Source of the DNA: Ottelia alismoides
Lineage: Eukaryota > Streptophyta > Magnoliopsida > Alismatales > Hydrocharitaceae
Direction of reading: 5' to 3'
DNA: 64,000 bases
Assembly (NCBI GenBank): GCA_037367405.1
Contig: JAZKJV010005550.1
Coordinates: 496,001-560,000, forward strand
Made by a program: the position numbers and the translations under genes. Below the pieces are notes generated by a model that searched no databases, had not been told where the DNA came from, and saw nothing but the letters and a program-made list of their open reading frames with translations. This document shows, piece by piece, positions 1-9,413 of this stretch (position 1 is its first letter; each line of letters begins with the position of its first letter).

Positions 1-1559
1 ATCACCCCTGATCAACCAAGGACCCTCTGTCCTTGCGAATCGGAGCTCCACCTCCGCTTGTCGCCGGAGCTCCTCCACCTCACTCCATCTTGCTGCAGAG
101 CTTCAGAACCCGGGGTCGAGGAGGTAGCCCTCGCTCCCCCGGTTCTTCCTATGCAGGTACAGCGAAGAAAGGAGCCCATCTGGGCTCGATTCAAACCAGG
201 AAGAGGTTCCTCGAGGTCCCGTTCTTCACCGACCTCGTCCGAGCTCTTCGGACCTCCAAGAGCCATGGCGAGACCATCAGTAGACGCAGGAGGCTTCCAG
301 CTACGTTCAGACCATCCCAGATGCGCGGGAGATGCCTGGAGGAGCCCGAGCTTCTCGATCGAAGCTCGTCGGGGGCGAGCTTCTTCCCTGTTCTTCTAGG
401 GGTCTCCAGCGCCGTCAGATCAGGAGGCCCGGCCCAGATCGCATAGGAGCCGTCCGATGAAGACACGAACAGACCGTCAGATCCGCGAGGAGCATCTAAT
501 CCGAACCCTTCATCGGCGAACCGGTATCCACCGTCAGATGCGCGACGCGTGGCTAAGTGAAGTGATCGACGCCGTTGGATCGCGCGCCTTTGGGGGTAAA
601 TTTCAGACATATCCCCCCACCTTTTTGTATTTATAGTTTAATGCCAAAAATAAAATGCCACGTTGTAAATAAATTGTATTATTTGCAGTACGCCCCCTGG
701 AGTTTTTATATTTGCATATTGGTCCCTCCGCGCCTCACGTGCAGTCCCACATGAGGCGCGTGACTTTTGCACTTTAACCCTGGCGGGTTTTATTAATTGT
801 AAAATGGCCCCGAAAATAAAAGTAAATGTTTATTTTTGCTGTGATTTTTGCACTGAGGTCCCTGAGTTTATTTTTATTTGCAAAAATGCCCCTGCTAGGC
901 CATATATTTTTGTATGCTTTGTCCATTTATTTTATGCCTCATATTAATTTGAAAAATTTTGCAAAAATGGATATAAGCTCATGTTAGCTTGCTCTTGTAC
1001 GCCATATTTTTAGTTTTTAATTTTGTTGCATTTTTGCATTTATTAAAAATAAAAAACATGCCTATTATTTACTGTCTAACTTATAAAATTCCAAAAAAAA
1101 ATAGTAAAACACCTCTAAAAATTCCAAAAAAAATACCTACTGCCTATTTTAACTTATTTTAGTGTTAATCCAAAAATCACTAAAAATCTCAAAAGATAAA
1201 CCTTAAAAATTCATAAATACTCAAAAACTTCTAAAAAATATAAAAAATTCTAGAAAACCCCAAAAAAATGTAAACTCAATTTCTGTAGGTTCTATATTTT
1301 ATCCTCTTTCTTTTAAAAATAGTTGGGAAAAATTTTGTGGTTGTTTTGTATTTTTAGTTTCCATTTTATCCCCAGCCAGTAGATTAATCCCTGTTTTCCC
1401 TTATTTTGCTATTTAAAAATACCAAAAATATGTTGAAAAATGCCCAAAAACCACAAAAACAGTAAAAAATTATGAAAATACCAAAAAGATTTTATTTCTA
1501 TATTTTTGAGTGTTTTTATATATTTTATAAATATTGTATCACTCATCTCACCCCTTTAT

Positions 1560-1830
1560 ATATATTCCCCTATTGAAAAAGGAAATAATATATATATATA
1601 TACCTATATATATGGATATACACAATTATTAATATATAAAAATCTAAAATTAAATTAAAAAAATATTTTATCTATATATATATATATCTAATGTATGTAT
1701 TATATGATATATACCTATCCTCTATGGGTATATATATATCTTTATATATTTATATTCTCTAATTTGTATATATATATATATATTATATAACTATATTATA
1801 TAAAAAAATAAAATATAGAATATAAAAAAA
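1560..1830. repeat. TA-rich low-complexity tract in LTR A
   Basis: The stretch is almost purely A and T with many short TATATATA runs. Similar tracts lie at 57,170-57,540 in the C LTR and 62,160-62,400 in LTR G, at matching places in the AT-rich arms. It is probably simple-sequence drift inside the LTR. Confidence 0.8.
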
Positions 1831-1911
1831 ACCCACAAAAACAGGCTTCACACAAGGATGACTCTATGGTACATGCACATCTTAGGCTATTGCACTTTTG
1901 TATTGCTCTCT

Positions 1912-1924
1912 GTGGTTCGACCTC
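1912..1924 (+). promoter_or_regulatory. B-box-like GGTTCGA motif in LTR A
   Basis: The sequence GTGGTTCGACCTC lies about 190 bases from the inner end of the LTR. It resembles the T-loop/B-box consensus of Pol III genes (GGTTCGANNCC). The same motif occurs at the matching place in the LTRs of B, D and E, and weakly in C. A Pol III role is inference. Confidence 0.4.
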
Positions 1925-2112
1925 TACATGCTTGTTCACTATGCATTTTGTGGTAGAGTAATAAATATTAATTCACACTTTTGGACTTAATTCATTCATT
2001 CTTTTATTGTGGGTTAATTGTTGATTAACTCGGGTGTGCTGCGAGCGGTCGCTTCAGTGACACTATATATATATATCATTTATTGACACCCTTGCGGAAT
2101 ACTCGGTTATCA

Positions 2113-3024
2113 GGAGGTTCCTAACGGTGTCTTGTAAGATGTCCTATACGCCTAGAGGACTTGATCCAAGATCTGAGACCAGTCCTTCCTATCTGGGCGG
2201 ACAAGCTTTTGCAAAATAGTCTTCACCTCCCGATTCGACACCTCAGCCATACAATTAGTCTGTGGGTGGTAAGGACTAGCGATACGGTGTTCGATGCCGT
2301 AGTCCTTCAGGAGTTTCTTCACCTCCCGATTTACAAAGTGGCTACCCCCATCTGATATCATCATTTTGGGGATCCCGAACCTAGAGATGATGTGCTCTCT
2401 GATGAATTTACAGACAGTCCCGCTATCTACGGCTCGGGTTAGGATAGCTTCCACCCACCTGGATAGATAATCTACCGCAATAAAGATGTACTTGAATCTG
2501 TGGCTAACAAGGAATGGGCCCATGACATCGATGCCCCAGGCGTCAAAGACATCACAAATGATGACAGGCTGCATCGGCATCTCATCCTTGGAACCAATGG
2601 TTCCTCCCATTCTCTAGAATACTGGGCACGACTTTGCAAAGGTAATGGCATCGCGAAACAGAGTCGGCCAGTAAAAGCCACACTCAAGTACCTTCCATGT
2701 GATCCTCTTCCCGGAGTGGTGTCCTCCTGCCTCTAAGCTGTGGCATAAAGAAAGGACACTCTGGTATTCCTCCTGAGGAATACACCGTCTCCATACACAA
2801 TCCGGCCCTTCAAAGAAAAGGATCGGATCCTCCCAATGGTAGTGTCTAGCGTCTGACTTCAGTCGATCGATGTGGTTCTTGGGCCAACCTTCGGGAACCT
2901 TCTTGGAGACAAGATAATTCATGATGTTGGCATACCATGGGAGTGAGTCAACAACAAAAATCGACTCGTCAGGGAAGGAGTCTCGAATTGGTGAATCCTC
3001 AGAAGTATTGATATCTTCGAGATG
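2113..3024 (-). pseudogene. IN: Integrase fragment of element E
   Basis: This is the 3' part of pol, encoding integrase, which joins element cDNA to host DNA. The zinc-binding region is near 2,620-2,750 (CHSLEAGGHHS, then C). The final CxxC has become SCPVF, so one zinc ligand is lost next to a stop. The catalytic core at 2,152-2,610 shows all three acidic residues: D28 in GIDVMG, D87 in ISDGGSHF and E123 in MAEVSNRE, with the usual 35-residue D-E spacing. After LDQVL the expected tryptophan codon is TAG, then AYRTSYKTPLG follows up to the LTR A junction at 2,112/2,113. The C-terminal domain is missing because of that insertion. Confidence 0.9.
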
Positions 3025-3539
3025 AGAGAGATGATCGGCTACTACGTTCTTCTTTCCAGGTTTATCACGGATGTCCAAATCAAACTCCTCGATAAGCAAA
3101 ATCCACCAAAGAAGACGCGCATTCGCATCCTTCTTCTCCATCAAGTATCGTAGGCCGTGTGGTCAGTGAACACAATTACCTTGGATCCAATTAAATGAGA
3201 TCTGAACTTGTCCAAGGCAAACACTACCGCAAGCATCTCCTTTTCCGTAACGGTATAGTTACGCCGAGAGGTATCAAGCACTTTGCTTGCGTAGTGAATT
3301 GCAAACGGAATGCCATCCCTCCTTTGTCCTAACACAGCCCCAACAGCAAAATCTGAGGCGTATGTCATGATCTCAAAAGGTAGAGACCAATCTGGGGCTT
3401 GTAGGATAGGTGCATCCATGATCATTCTTTGCAATAGCTTAAAGGCCTCAAGACATTTGTGATCAACAACGAACTCCATGTCTTTGCCTAAAAGCTCAGT
3501 TAGCGGTCGGGCAATCTTAGAAAAAATCCTTGATGAATC
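3025..3539 (-). pseudogene. RH: RNase H domain of element E
   Basis: This pol segment matches the RNase H of Athila-type polyproteins, which degrades the RNA strand during reverse transcription. Visible blocks are [12 protein letters not shown], the HYASK segment, [12 protein letters not shown] and VFTDH, followed by the tether region with VADHLSHL at about 3,028. A frame change at the 3,141-3,144 overlap, shortly after VFTDH, separates two open stretches. The N-terminal part from 3,480 to 3,540 is degraded. Confidence 0.85.
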
Positions 3540-4450
3540 TCCGATAAAATCCGATATGCCCTAGGAACGATCGCAACTATTTGATGTTGGTTGGTGGCTG
3601 GAGTCGTCTGATCACATCCACCTTGGCAGGGTCAACCTCTATTCCTCTCTTGGAGATGACGTGCCCCAACACAATGCCCTTCATCACCATGAAGTGACTT
3701 TTCTCCCAGGAGGGCACCAGATTGACCTCACAACAGCGTTTGAGGACTCGGTCCAGATTCCTAAGGCAGGAATCGAAGGAATTACCGTGGACCAAGAAGT
3801 CATCCATGAAGACTTCTAGGAATTCGCCGACCATTTCGACGAATACAGTAATCATGCACCTTTGAAAAGTACCTGGATCATTGCATAACCCAAAGGCATG
3901 CGCCTGAAAGCATAGGTTCCAAAGGGGCATGTGAACGTGGTCTTTCCCTGGTCCTCCAAAGCTATGGATACTTGATTGTAGCCCGAGAACCCATCTAAGA
4001 AACAGAAGAACTCTTTTCACGCTAGTCTCTCTAGGATCTGATCAATGAATGGTAGGGTAAATGATCCTTCTTCGTCACGGCATTCATGCGTCTATAATCC
4101 ACACAGACACGCCACGACGTGGGCACTCGTGTCACGATCTTCTCTCCGTCCTCGTTAGTGGTCATTTGAATTCTTTACTTTTTCAGGACCACATGGATCG
4201 GGGCCACCCATTTAGAGTCGGAGATGGGATAAATGAAACCCGCGTTGCACCCTTTCTCTATCTCCTTCTTCACTACCTCTCGTAAATTTGGATTCAAACG
4301 ATATTGGAATTCACAAGATGGTTTGGCTTCATTCTCCAAGTAGATATGATGCGAACACAGAGCGGGATTTATCCCGTGGAGATCGGAAATGCTCCAGCCT
4401 ATCGCCTTGCGGTTTTTCTCCAAGATCTCTAGCAAGCGAGATTCCTACTC
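3540..4450 (-). pseudogene. RT: Reverse transcriptase of element E
   Basis: The domain starts near 4,435 with MLEILEKNRKAIGW. It contains GFIYPISDSKWVAPIHVV, then the palm motif EVFMDDF at about 3,800. FMDD instead of YMDD is normal in this lineage. The motif NLVPSWEKSHFM follows, then GHVISKRGIEVDP. It copies element RNA into DNA when intact. Breaks are visible: a stop in the LAGKEFF segment near 4,020, a frameshift between 4,020 and 4,175, and others near 3,560. The coding capacity is therefore lost, but the catalytic DD pair is still present. Confidence 0.9.
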
Positions 4451-5030
4451 CTCGATCAATCGTGAACTGATGATGACCAGATATTTCTTGTCTTGACCTG
4501 CAAGGAAGGCATATTTAAGTGTTGTGGGTAAAGGCTTGAGCTCAGGTATGGTATGATCATCTAGGAAATCTGGCTCAATCGAATCTTGTTCGGTGTTGGA
4601 AGTGGCTGGATCTTTCTCTGTAATTGCTGCCACCAAGTTATTCGGCTCTAGAGTCGGATCATCAAAGGTCTCCATGCGATCGGCAAAAGCCACGTCCGAC
4701 TCATCATCCTCATCTTCTGATTGTTCTAAAGAGGGAAGGACTGGCAGGCCCAGTTGGGCCTCTAAGTCTTCGAAGATGTAGGGAGATGCAGGTTCTGAGC
4801 TGTACTCATCTCTGAGGACCTCACAAACTGACTCATGTACGGGATCATCTCCGAAAGGGAGGGACTCATCGGTGTTGAGTGGGTTATGTCTCCATGGCCC
4901 AACTGTGTCTACATGATCGCAATCTGCTTCTGTTGAAGAGTACTCGGTGCTGGATTCGAAATTCGATCTCTACCATCTGGTTTGCTTCATCTCAAGTTCA
5001 TCATCCCCACCTGGAGTTTGGAACTGGATC
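4445..5030 (-). pseudogene. Linker between protease and RT in element E
   Basis: This acidic spacer lies between protease and RT. It is rich in D, E and S and ends in the conserved LPTTLKYAFLAG segment just before RT. The same segment occurs in C (LPSTLKYAFLAG, about 34,685) and less clearly in B and F. Such a spacer is usual in Athila polyproteins and has no known enzyme activity. Part of it, near 4,700-5,000, is open only in broken frames. Confidence 0.75.
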
Positions 5031-5640
5031 TTCCTGATCTTATAATAAAACAAGGCCCTCGTTGTCCTGAGGAAGGGCCGGCCTAAGATGATATGGGAGT
5101 CTCTTCAATTACGAGGGGTTTTCATATCTAGGACAGTGAAGTCCACCATGTATTCTTGACCCTTGACTTTGATTACAACATTCATCAATTCTCTTTGGGA
5201 CCTCTTGGTTGATTTATTGGCAAACTACAGGAGGGCTCTAGATTTCCTAAGAGGTCAGAGATTAAGCCGCTCATAGAGGGTTGTAGGCATTAAGTTAATT
5301 GTGGAACCGTTGTCTAGGAGAGTGCGTGCAAACGCAATGTAATCGACATGACTCACCACATAATGCGCACCCATGTCTCTTCGTTTCCTTGAAAATGAGT
5401 TCTTTATTGCACAAGTCGTGGCTACTGACAGAATGTGTTTCTCAACACGGCTTTTGGTCTTCCTACTAACCCTAGTAGGTGTGCATCTCACCTTAAGGTA
5501 CTTCTGAAATGCAGGAGTCATTTCCACGCACTTGTCAAAGGGGATTATGACCTTGATGTATTTGTTGCAGAACTATGCCATCTCAGGGTCATCTTTTTGG
5601 ATTTTTTTTCATTTTCTTCTTTCCACCCTTAAGAGCTCAG
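5030..5640 (-). pseudogene. PR: Aspartic protease of element E, altered active site
   Basis: This retroviral-type aspartic protease would cut the polyprotein. The basic region before the active site carries KVRCTPTR, as in F. The active site reads LLDNGSTINLMP, that is D-N-G where B and C have D-S-G. A stop follows LYERLNL at about 5,252. The downstream segment includes VDFTVLD and IILGRPFLRT (about 5,060-5,150). The order and spacing are those of the family. The stop and the N substitution suggest an inactive copy. Confidence 0.85.
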
Positions 5641-5949
5641 GGGAAAGGGATTATTGACTCCAACTCATGTTCTGAAACTGAAATGTTTTCATTGAAAGCT
5701 GGAACTAAGTTCTGTACAAGACTCGGACTCTGAAACAGACTCGGACTCTGACTCTGACTAAAAGAAAAATGTTGTGGCGAAACCGGTGATGCGTCTTCCG
5801 TGACTTCTGGACGATCCTCCTCAGATGGAGGTGCATGCTCTTTGTCGGTTTCGTCGGACTCTCTGTTGGTGCGGGTTTGTTGCTTCGAAGACTCAGAAGT
5901 CCTCTTCTTCTGCTGGTGGTAGTGATGGTGGTGTTGCTCCTCTTCTTCC

Positions 5950-6870
5950 TACAAGTTCTCCTCAGGTAGAGACTTGGTGGCTCCTTCCTTCAGTGCCCAC
6001 GCCCGATCAGGTATGGTCATGGTCCTTCCTCTCCTGAGGGACATATGATTCACATTATCATACGAAAGGATCTCATGTTCAAATAAAGAATTACCTGAAT
6101 AGTATACCTGATCACGAGGTCGGTTCTGGCCTTGGGCTAAGATGTTCAAGTTGGCTTGAACCTGGGCGGGAATAGGGGTCTTTGGCGCCATTTGTTGATC
6201 CTAGGTACGAGAGACACGATTCAGATCGGTTCTTATATCCAGATAGTCATTTTGGATCTGTTGGACCCTATCAGACAGGGTCTGGATCACCAAGGTGAGG
6301 GACTCCAATTTGGTGGGCTGGGCTTGCTGATGCTGACTTGTGGATGAGGTTCTGTATTGGCCCTGCTTGCTATGCCGATACTGCTGCTGTTGATGGGACG
6401 GTGTCGGGCCCTGCTGGCCTGAGTGGAATGTGTGTTGCTGCTGCTGGTGCTGTTGAGGCTGGTACCCTCGTTTGGGCATGTACTAAACAAAGCACAGTGC
6501 GGGGACGGAGCTGGTTTTCTGTAAGCTGGGGAAGGTCGGTGAGGCTGACCGTTCCCCATCCCCGACTGTCTGCTGACGGGGTCACGGCTGTACCACAGCC
6601 CATTGATCTCGAACACCTGCGGAGGCTCCTCGTATCCGGTCTCCACTTGTGGGAGTGCTTGCTGGTCCTGCTGGGTGTAAGTCTGATCTTCTACCCAGCC
6701 ACTCTGAGGCCCCGGTGCATGTTCCTGTACAAGGTGGACTCGGTGTACAGGTGCAGGCGGTGCAGAAGGGGCGGGAAGCTTCATCTTAGCTACCTTCTCA
6801 GTAAGTTCCTCTACTTGCTTCGGCTGACGTAAGAGAGAATCAGGGTCAGTGACCCTCTTGTGGATCTACT
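5950..6870 (-). pseudogene. gag: Gag tail (P/Q-rich region) of element E
   Basis: This is the glutamine- and proline-rich C-terminal region of gag, in two overlapping frames. A Q-run follows MPKRGYQPQQ near 6,470. A segment with SNHMSLRRGR-like residues near 6,020 corresponds to the LRSGR motif that closes gag in Athila elements. A stop precedes QQMAPKTPIPAQVQAN, and that segment has a counterpart in B and C (TTIPSQVEANPNNF in B). Between 5,640 and 5,950 there is spacer sequence before the protease with S/D-rich broken frames. Confidence 0.8.
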
Positions 6871-8012
6871 CGACCATAGTTAACTTGTCAGCTATCATCC
6901 CCATGCTAGGATGAGGTCCTCTGTCAGATCCGCTATAGTCCTCCTAGTTGTCTCATTGGATAAGATTGAGGGAGACAACTGATAGGCCCTGGTGGCCTGC
7001 GACCTGCCTATTTCCGCCATCTGTTCTAGTATCTTCCATACTGCATTCTCGTTCTTGTTCAGATAGCTTCCTCTGCAGGAGGCACTGACTAACCCCTGCA
7101 TCTCCGGGGTCAGGCCACAGAACAAGGTCTGGACTAAGATCGCCTTAGAAATGCCATGGCAGGGACATTCTGAATTAGGTCATTGAACCTATCTCAGGCT
7201 TCATGGAATGGTTCACTGGGTCCCTGGGAGAAACTAGCGATCTTGGTTCTCATTTGATTAGTTCTACTGAGAGGGTAGAACTTCTTCAGGAATAAGTCCT
7301 TGAACTGCATCCAGGTGGTACATATCACCCCTAGGTTCTTCAGCCAATGTGCTGCCTTATCTCCTAAGGCGAAAGGGGTGGCCTTCAGTCTAATGCAATC
7401 CTTCCCAACCTTAGGATGACTAAGGTTGTTGCAAACCAGCTCGAAGTCTCAGAGGAAGGCATATGGTTCTTCATGGGCATTTCCATTGAACTTCAGTAGC
7501 ATGCTAAGGAAGTGGGGCTTGAGCTCGAATGCTTCTGGGGGAACCGCTGGTGCCAACCAACTGTGCATCTCATTCTCCTATGGGTTGTAGGCATCAACCA
7601 TTGGTCGGTCGATTCCTCCTACTGCAATAATCTGTCCCATTCTGGCTGTTAGATCTGCATTTTGTTGTTCGGCTGTAGCGAGTCGGTTAAGAATCTATCG
7701 CAATGAGTCCTCATCTGGCGGTGGCTGCTTAGGTGGCATCTTGTCCTCTAGTCCTGGGTATGAAACAAGGTCTGCGTCAGAGGACAAATCAAGGAAGGGA
7801 TTCTTACCGAGGCAATGGTCTTCGTCGATAAGATCGGAGGAGAGGAAAGGGTTGGTTTGAGAGTAACCACTCTGAGTGTGAGGGAACTAGAACTTAGGAG
7901 GGTCATGAGTCCTGGGTGGTCCAAGGTGCGCTTGGGCCAGTGAAGAGGAGTTTCATGGGGGGCTCAAAGAGAGATTGGTGAATAAAGAGTCGATATCCCC
8001 CCAGTCACTCAT
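6870..8012 (-). pseudogene. gag: Gag capsid region of element E
   Basis: Gag starts at the ATG near 8,012 (MSDWGDIDSLF). It runs in frame, through stops, to a second ATG at 7,739 (MPPKQPPPDED). Matching segments occur in B and C at the same place, which supports the upstream start. Capsid blocks are FELKPHFLSML, FALGDKAAHWL and FLKKFYPLSRTNQMR. A second open part at 6,895-7,125 carries GLTPEMQGLVSASCRG. Gag would form the particle shell in the cytoplasm. Several stops, including CGA to TGA and CAA/CAG to TAG type changes, interrupt it. Confidence 0.85.
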
Positions 8013-8806
8013 CTTGATTTGGCGAGAAGATTAGGGAGTTCTAAGTGAAGATAGGATTTGACTCCTACCTGAAGCAAACAATTCAATCCAAGATCCTGGG
8101 TTCACACTCAACACAATGAAGGACTGAAACCGAGTCCAATTAATCTTGTAAATTTTAAGTGTGATTTTTCAAGCAAGATAGCAAGGATTATGTGGCCTAT
8201 AGGGAAGTCGGCTCAGAGTTGGATGTGTCTTCCCTGTTTAACCTGACGCCTAAGATACCGTCGGTCCTTCCTTTCTTCGCTCCTATCCCAATTTAATGGA
8301 TTCAAAGACCTGTCCCTATCTACCTGCAAGCAGGCGGAGGCTGACAAGGCCGGAACTTCACTCCGGGGGGTTACTGGCAACTTGTCGCGAAGTACTGCAA
8401 TTTCGCCCCTATCTACCTGAGACAAGCGGAGGCTACTTGGTACTAGTCAGTGAACCTTAAAAATTCAACTTGTGATATTTGCTAGGATTAGTTAGAACGT
8501 GATATAGAAGGCAAGGATTTGGGCTTTGCCTTAAGGTGTTCACACACACTCAAGTACCCTCACTCAGCCTGAAAATAAGGTCGGGGATTAGTCTCCCGCA
8601 AACAGATTTTCCAATTTTATTTATTTTTTTGGGTAATAATGTTAGCAGTCCCGGTTTTAAGTTAAGTTCTCACTTGTTAGTCCAACCACACAGCACGCCT
8701 ATCGTCCAGTCCCAATTTCCATTTAATTTAAGTTTGAAAAAATAGAAGGGGAAATCGAGAAAAGTCTATGCACGAGAAACGATGATGCGTATGCTGAGTA
8801 GAGAAT

Positions 8807-8812
8807 ACTTAC
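8807..8812 (-). promoter_or_regulatory. Splice-donor-like GTAAGT in the E leader
   Basis: The sense strand reads CACTGTAAGTATTC. The same CACTGTAAGT or GCACTGTAAGT core occurs at matching places in the leaders of B (29,154-29,159) and D (46,832-46,837), followed by similar sequence (TTCTAA, GCATGCATCA-like). Conservation suggests a leader intron. No acceptor could be assigned. Confidence 0.4.
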
Positions 8813-9112
8813 AGTGATCCCTTCTCTTTTATGCAGGATGCAGAACAGAATTGAGATCTTTTACACTATATGCAAATGCAAGCGATAAAAATCCGCTCCT
8901 AGACAAGCAGTTCCATTAGCGAGTGAAGCACAGGTTATTTTGACTAGATCTGTGGTCTAGGAGTGTCTTTTAAGTGTATTGTGTGGTCCTAAAATTTACA
9001 AGCACAAGCAAATCCTAGAGTGGCTCGAGGAGCCGCTAGTGCAAGCCTAATTTACAATTCAATCCACACAGCACACGGGGACACAGTTCCACTATCTTTA
9101 CACACGCGAGAA

Positions 9113-9122
9113 CCCAAACGGG
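9113..9122 (-). ncRNA. Short leader hairpin in element E
   Basis: CCC-AAAC-GGG with short flanks lies about 270 bases downstream of the PBS. It is the weakest member of a set of leader hairpins seen in B, C and D at comparable positions. A role in RNA dimerisation or packaging is inference. Confidence 0.3.
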
Positions 9123-9392
9123 AACCGCCGGAAATGATGCAAAAATAAAGAAAAAATAAAAATAAAAATAAATTACAAATCCTCTCAAATCACTCAAAAA
9201 ATGCCGATTCCTCGAAGTGTCTTCGACTCCTCGCGTTCCTCGCACAGAAATAATTTGAGGTCAGATAGAGAATGACACAAAAAATACAAAAATTAAAGGA
9301 TAGAAAATATTCACCAGAAAACCGGAGGTCAGACTACTAGGGGATAGAAAATCAAGCATTCAGAAATACTACAAATTAACCTAAGTCGTGCC

Positions 9393-9410
9393 TCCCCGGC
9401 AATGGCGCCA
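9393..9410 (-). other. Primer-binding site of element E, tRNA-Asp type
   Basis: The sense strand reads TGGCGCCATTGCCGGGGA. This differs at one base from the complement of the 3' end of plant tRNA-Asp(GUC), ending CGGCAACGGCGCCA. It starts three bases after the 5' LTR. It primes minus-strand cDNA synthesis and fixes the orientation of the element. Confidence 0.92.
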
Positions 9411-9413
9411 TTT

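Larger units (their letters stand above)
1..2112 (+). mobile_element. LTR A, inner part of a + strand Athila-type LTR
   Basis: This is the 3'-most part of a long terminal repeat whose start lies before the window. It ends with GGTTATCA at 2,112. Its last 250 bases are the reverse complement of the inner ends of the B LTRs, with shared blocks GCGACCGCTC, ATTAACCCAC, ACTCTACCA, TGCATAGTG and GAGGTCGAACCAC. Its orientation is therefore opposite to B. It ends abruptly inside the - strand integrase of element E, with no primer-binding site after it, so it is either the 3' LTR of a + strand element or a solo LTR. The first 760 bases are GC-rich and the remainder is AT-rich. Open frames in the GC-rich part are not supported as genes. 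Confidence 0.85.
8013..9392 (-). other. Untranslated leader of element E
   Basis: About 1.4 kb lies between the PBS and the gag start with no supported ORF. In the sense strand it contains a GTAAGT donor-like site (8,807-8,812) and a short CCC-AAAC-GGG hairpin (9,113-9,122). Segments such as TCCCGCAAA and CCAGTCCCAATTTCC are shared with the leader of D. It probably holds packaging signals, by analogy with retroviral leaders. Confidence 0.7.

Noticed and set aside
191..610. 139-codon - strand frame and overlapping + strand frames in LTR A
   Set aside because: Mutually overlapping frames in a GC-rich LTR centre without recognisable domain.
9393..9410. Possible tRNA gene fragment (CCCCGGCAATGGCGCCA)
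   Set aside because: Only the 3' acceptor and T-arm part is present, directly beside an LTR, so it is a primer-binding site.
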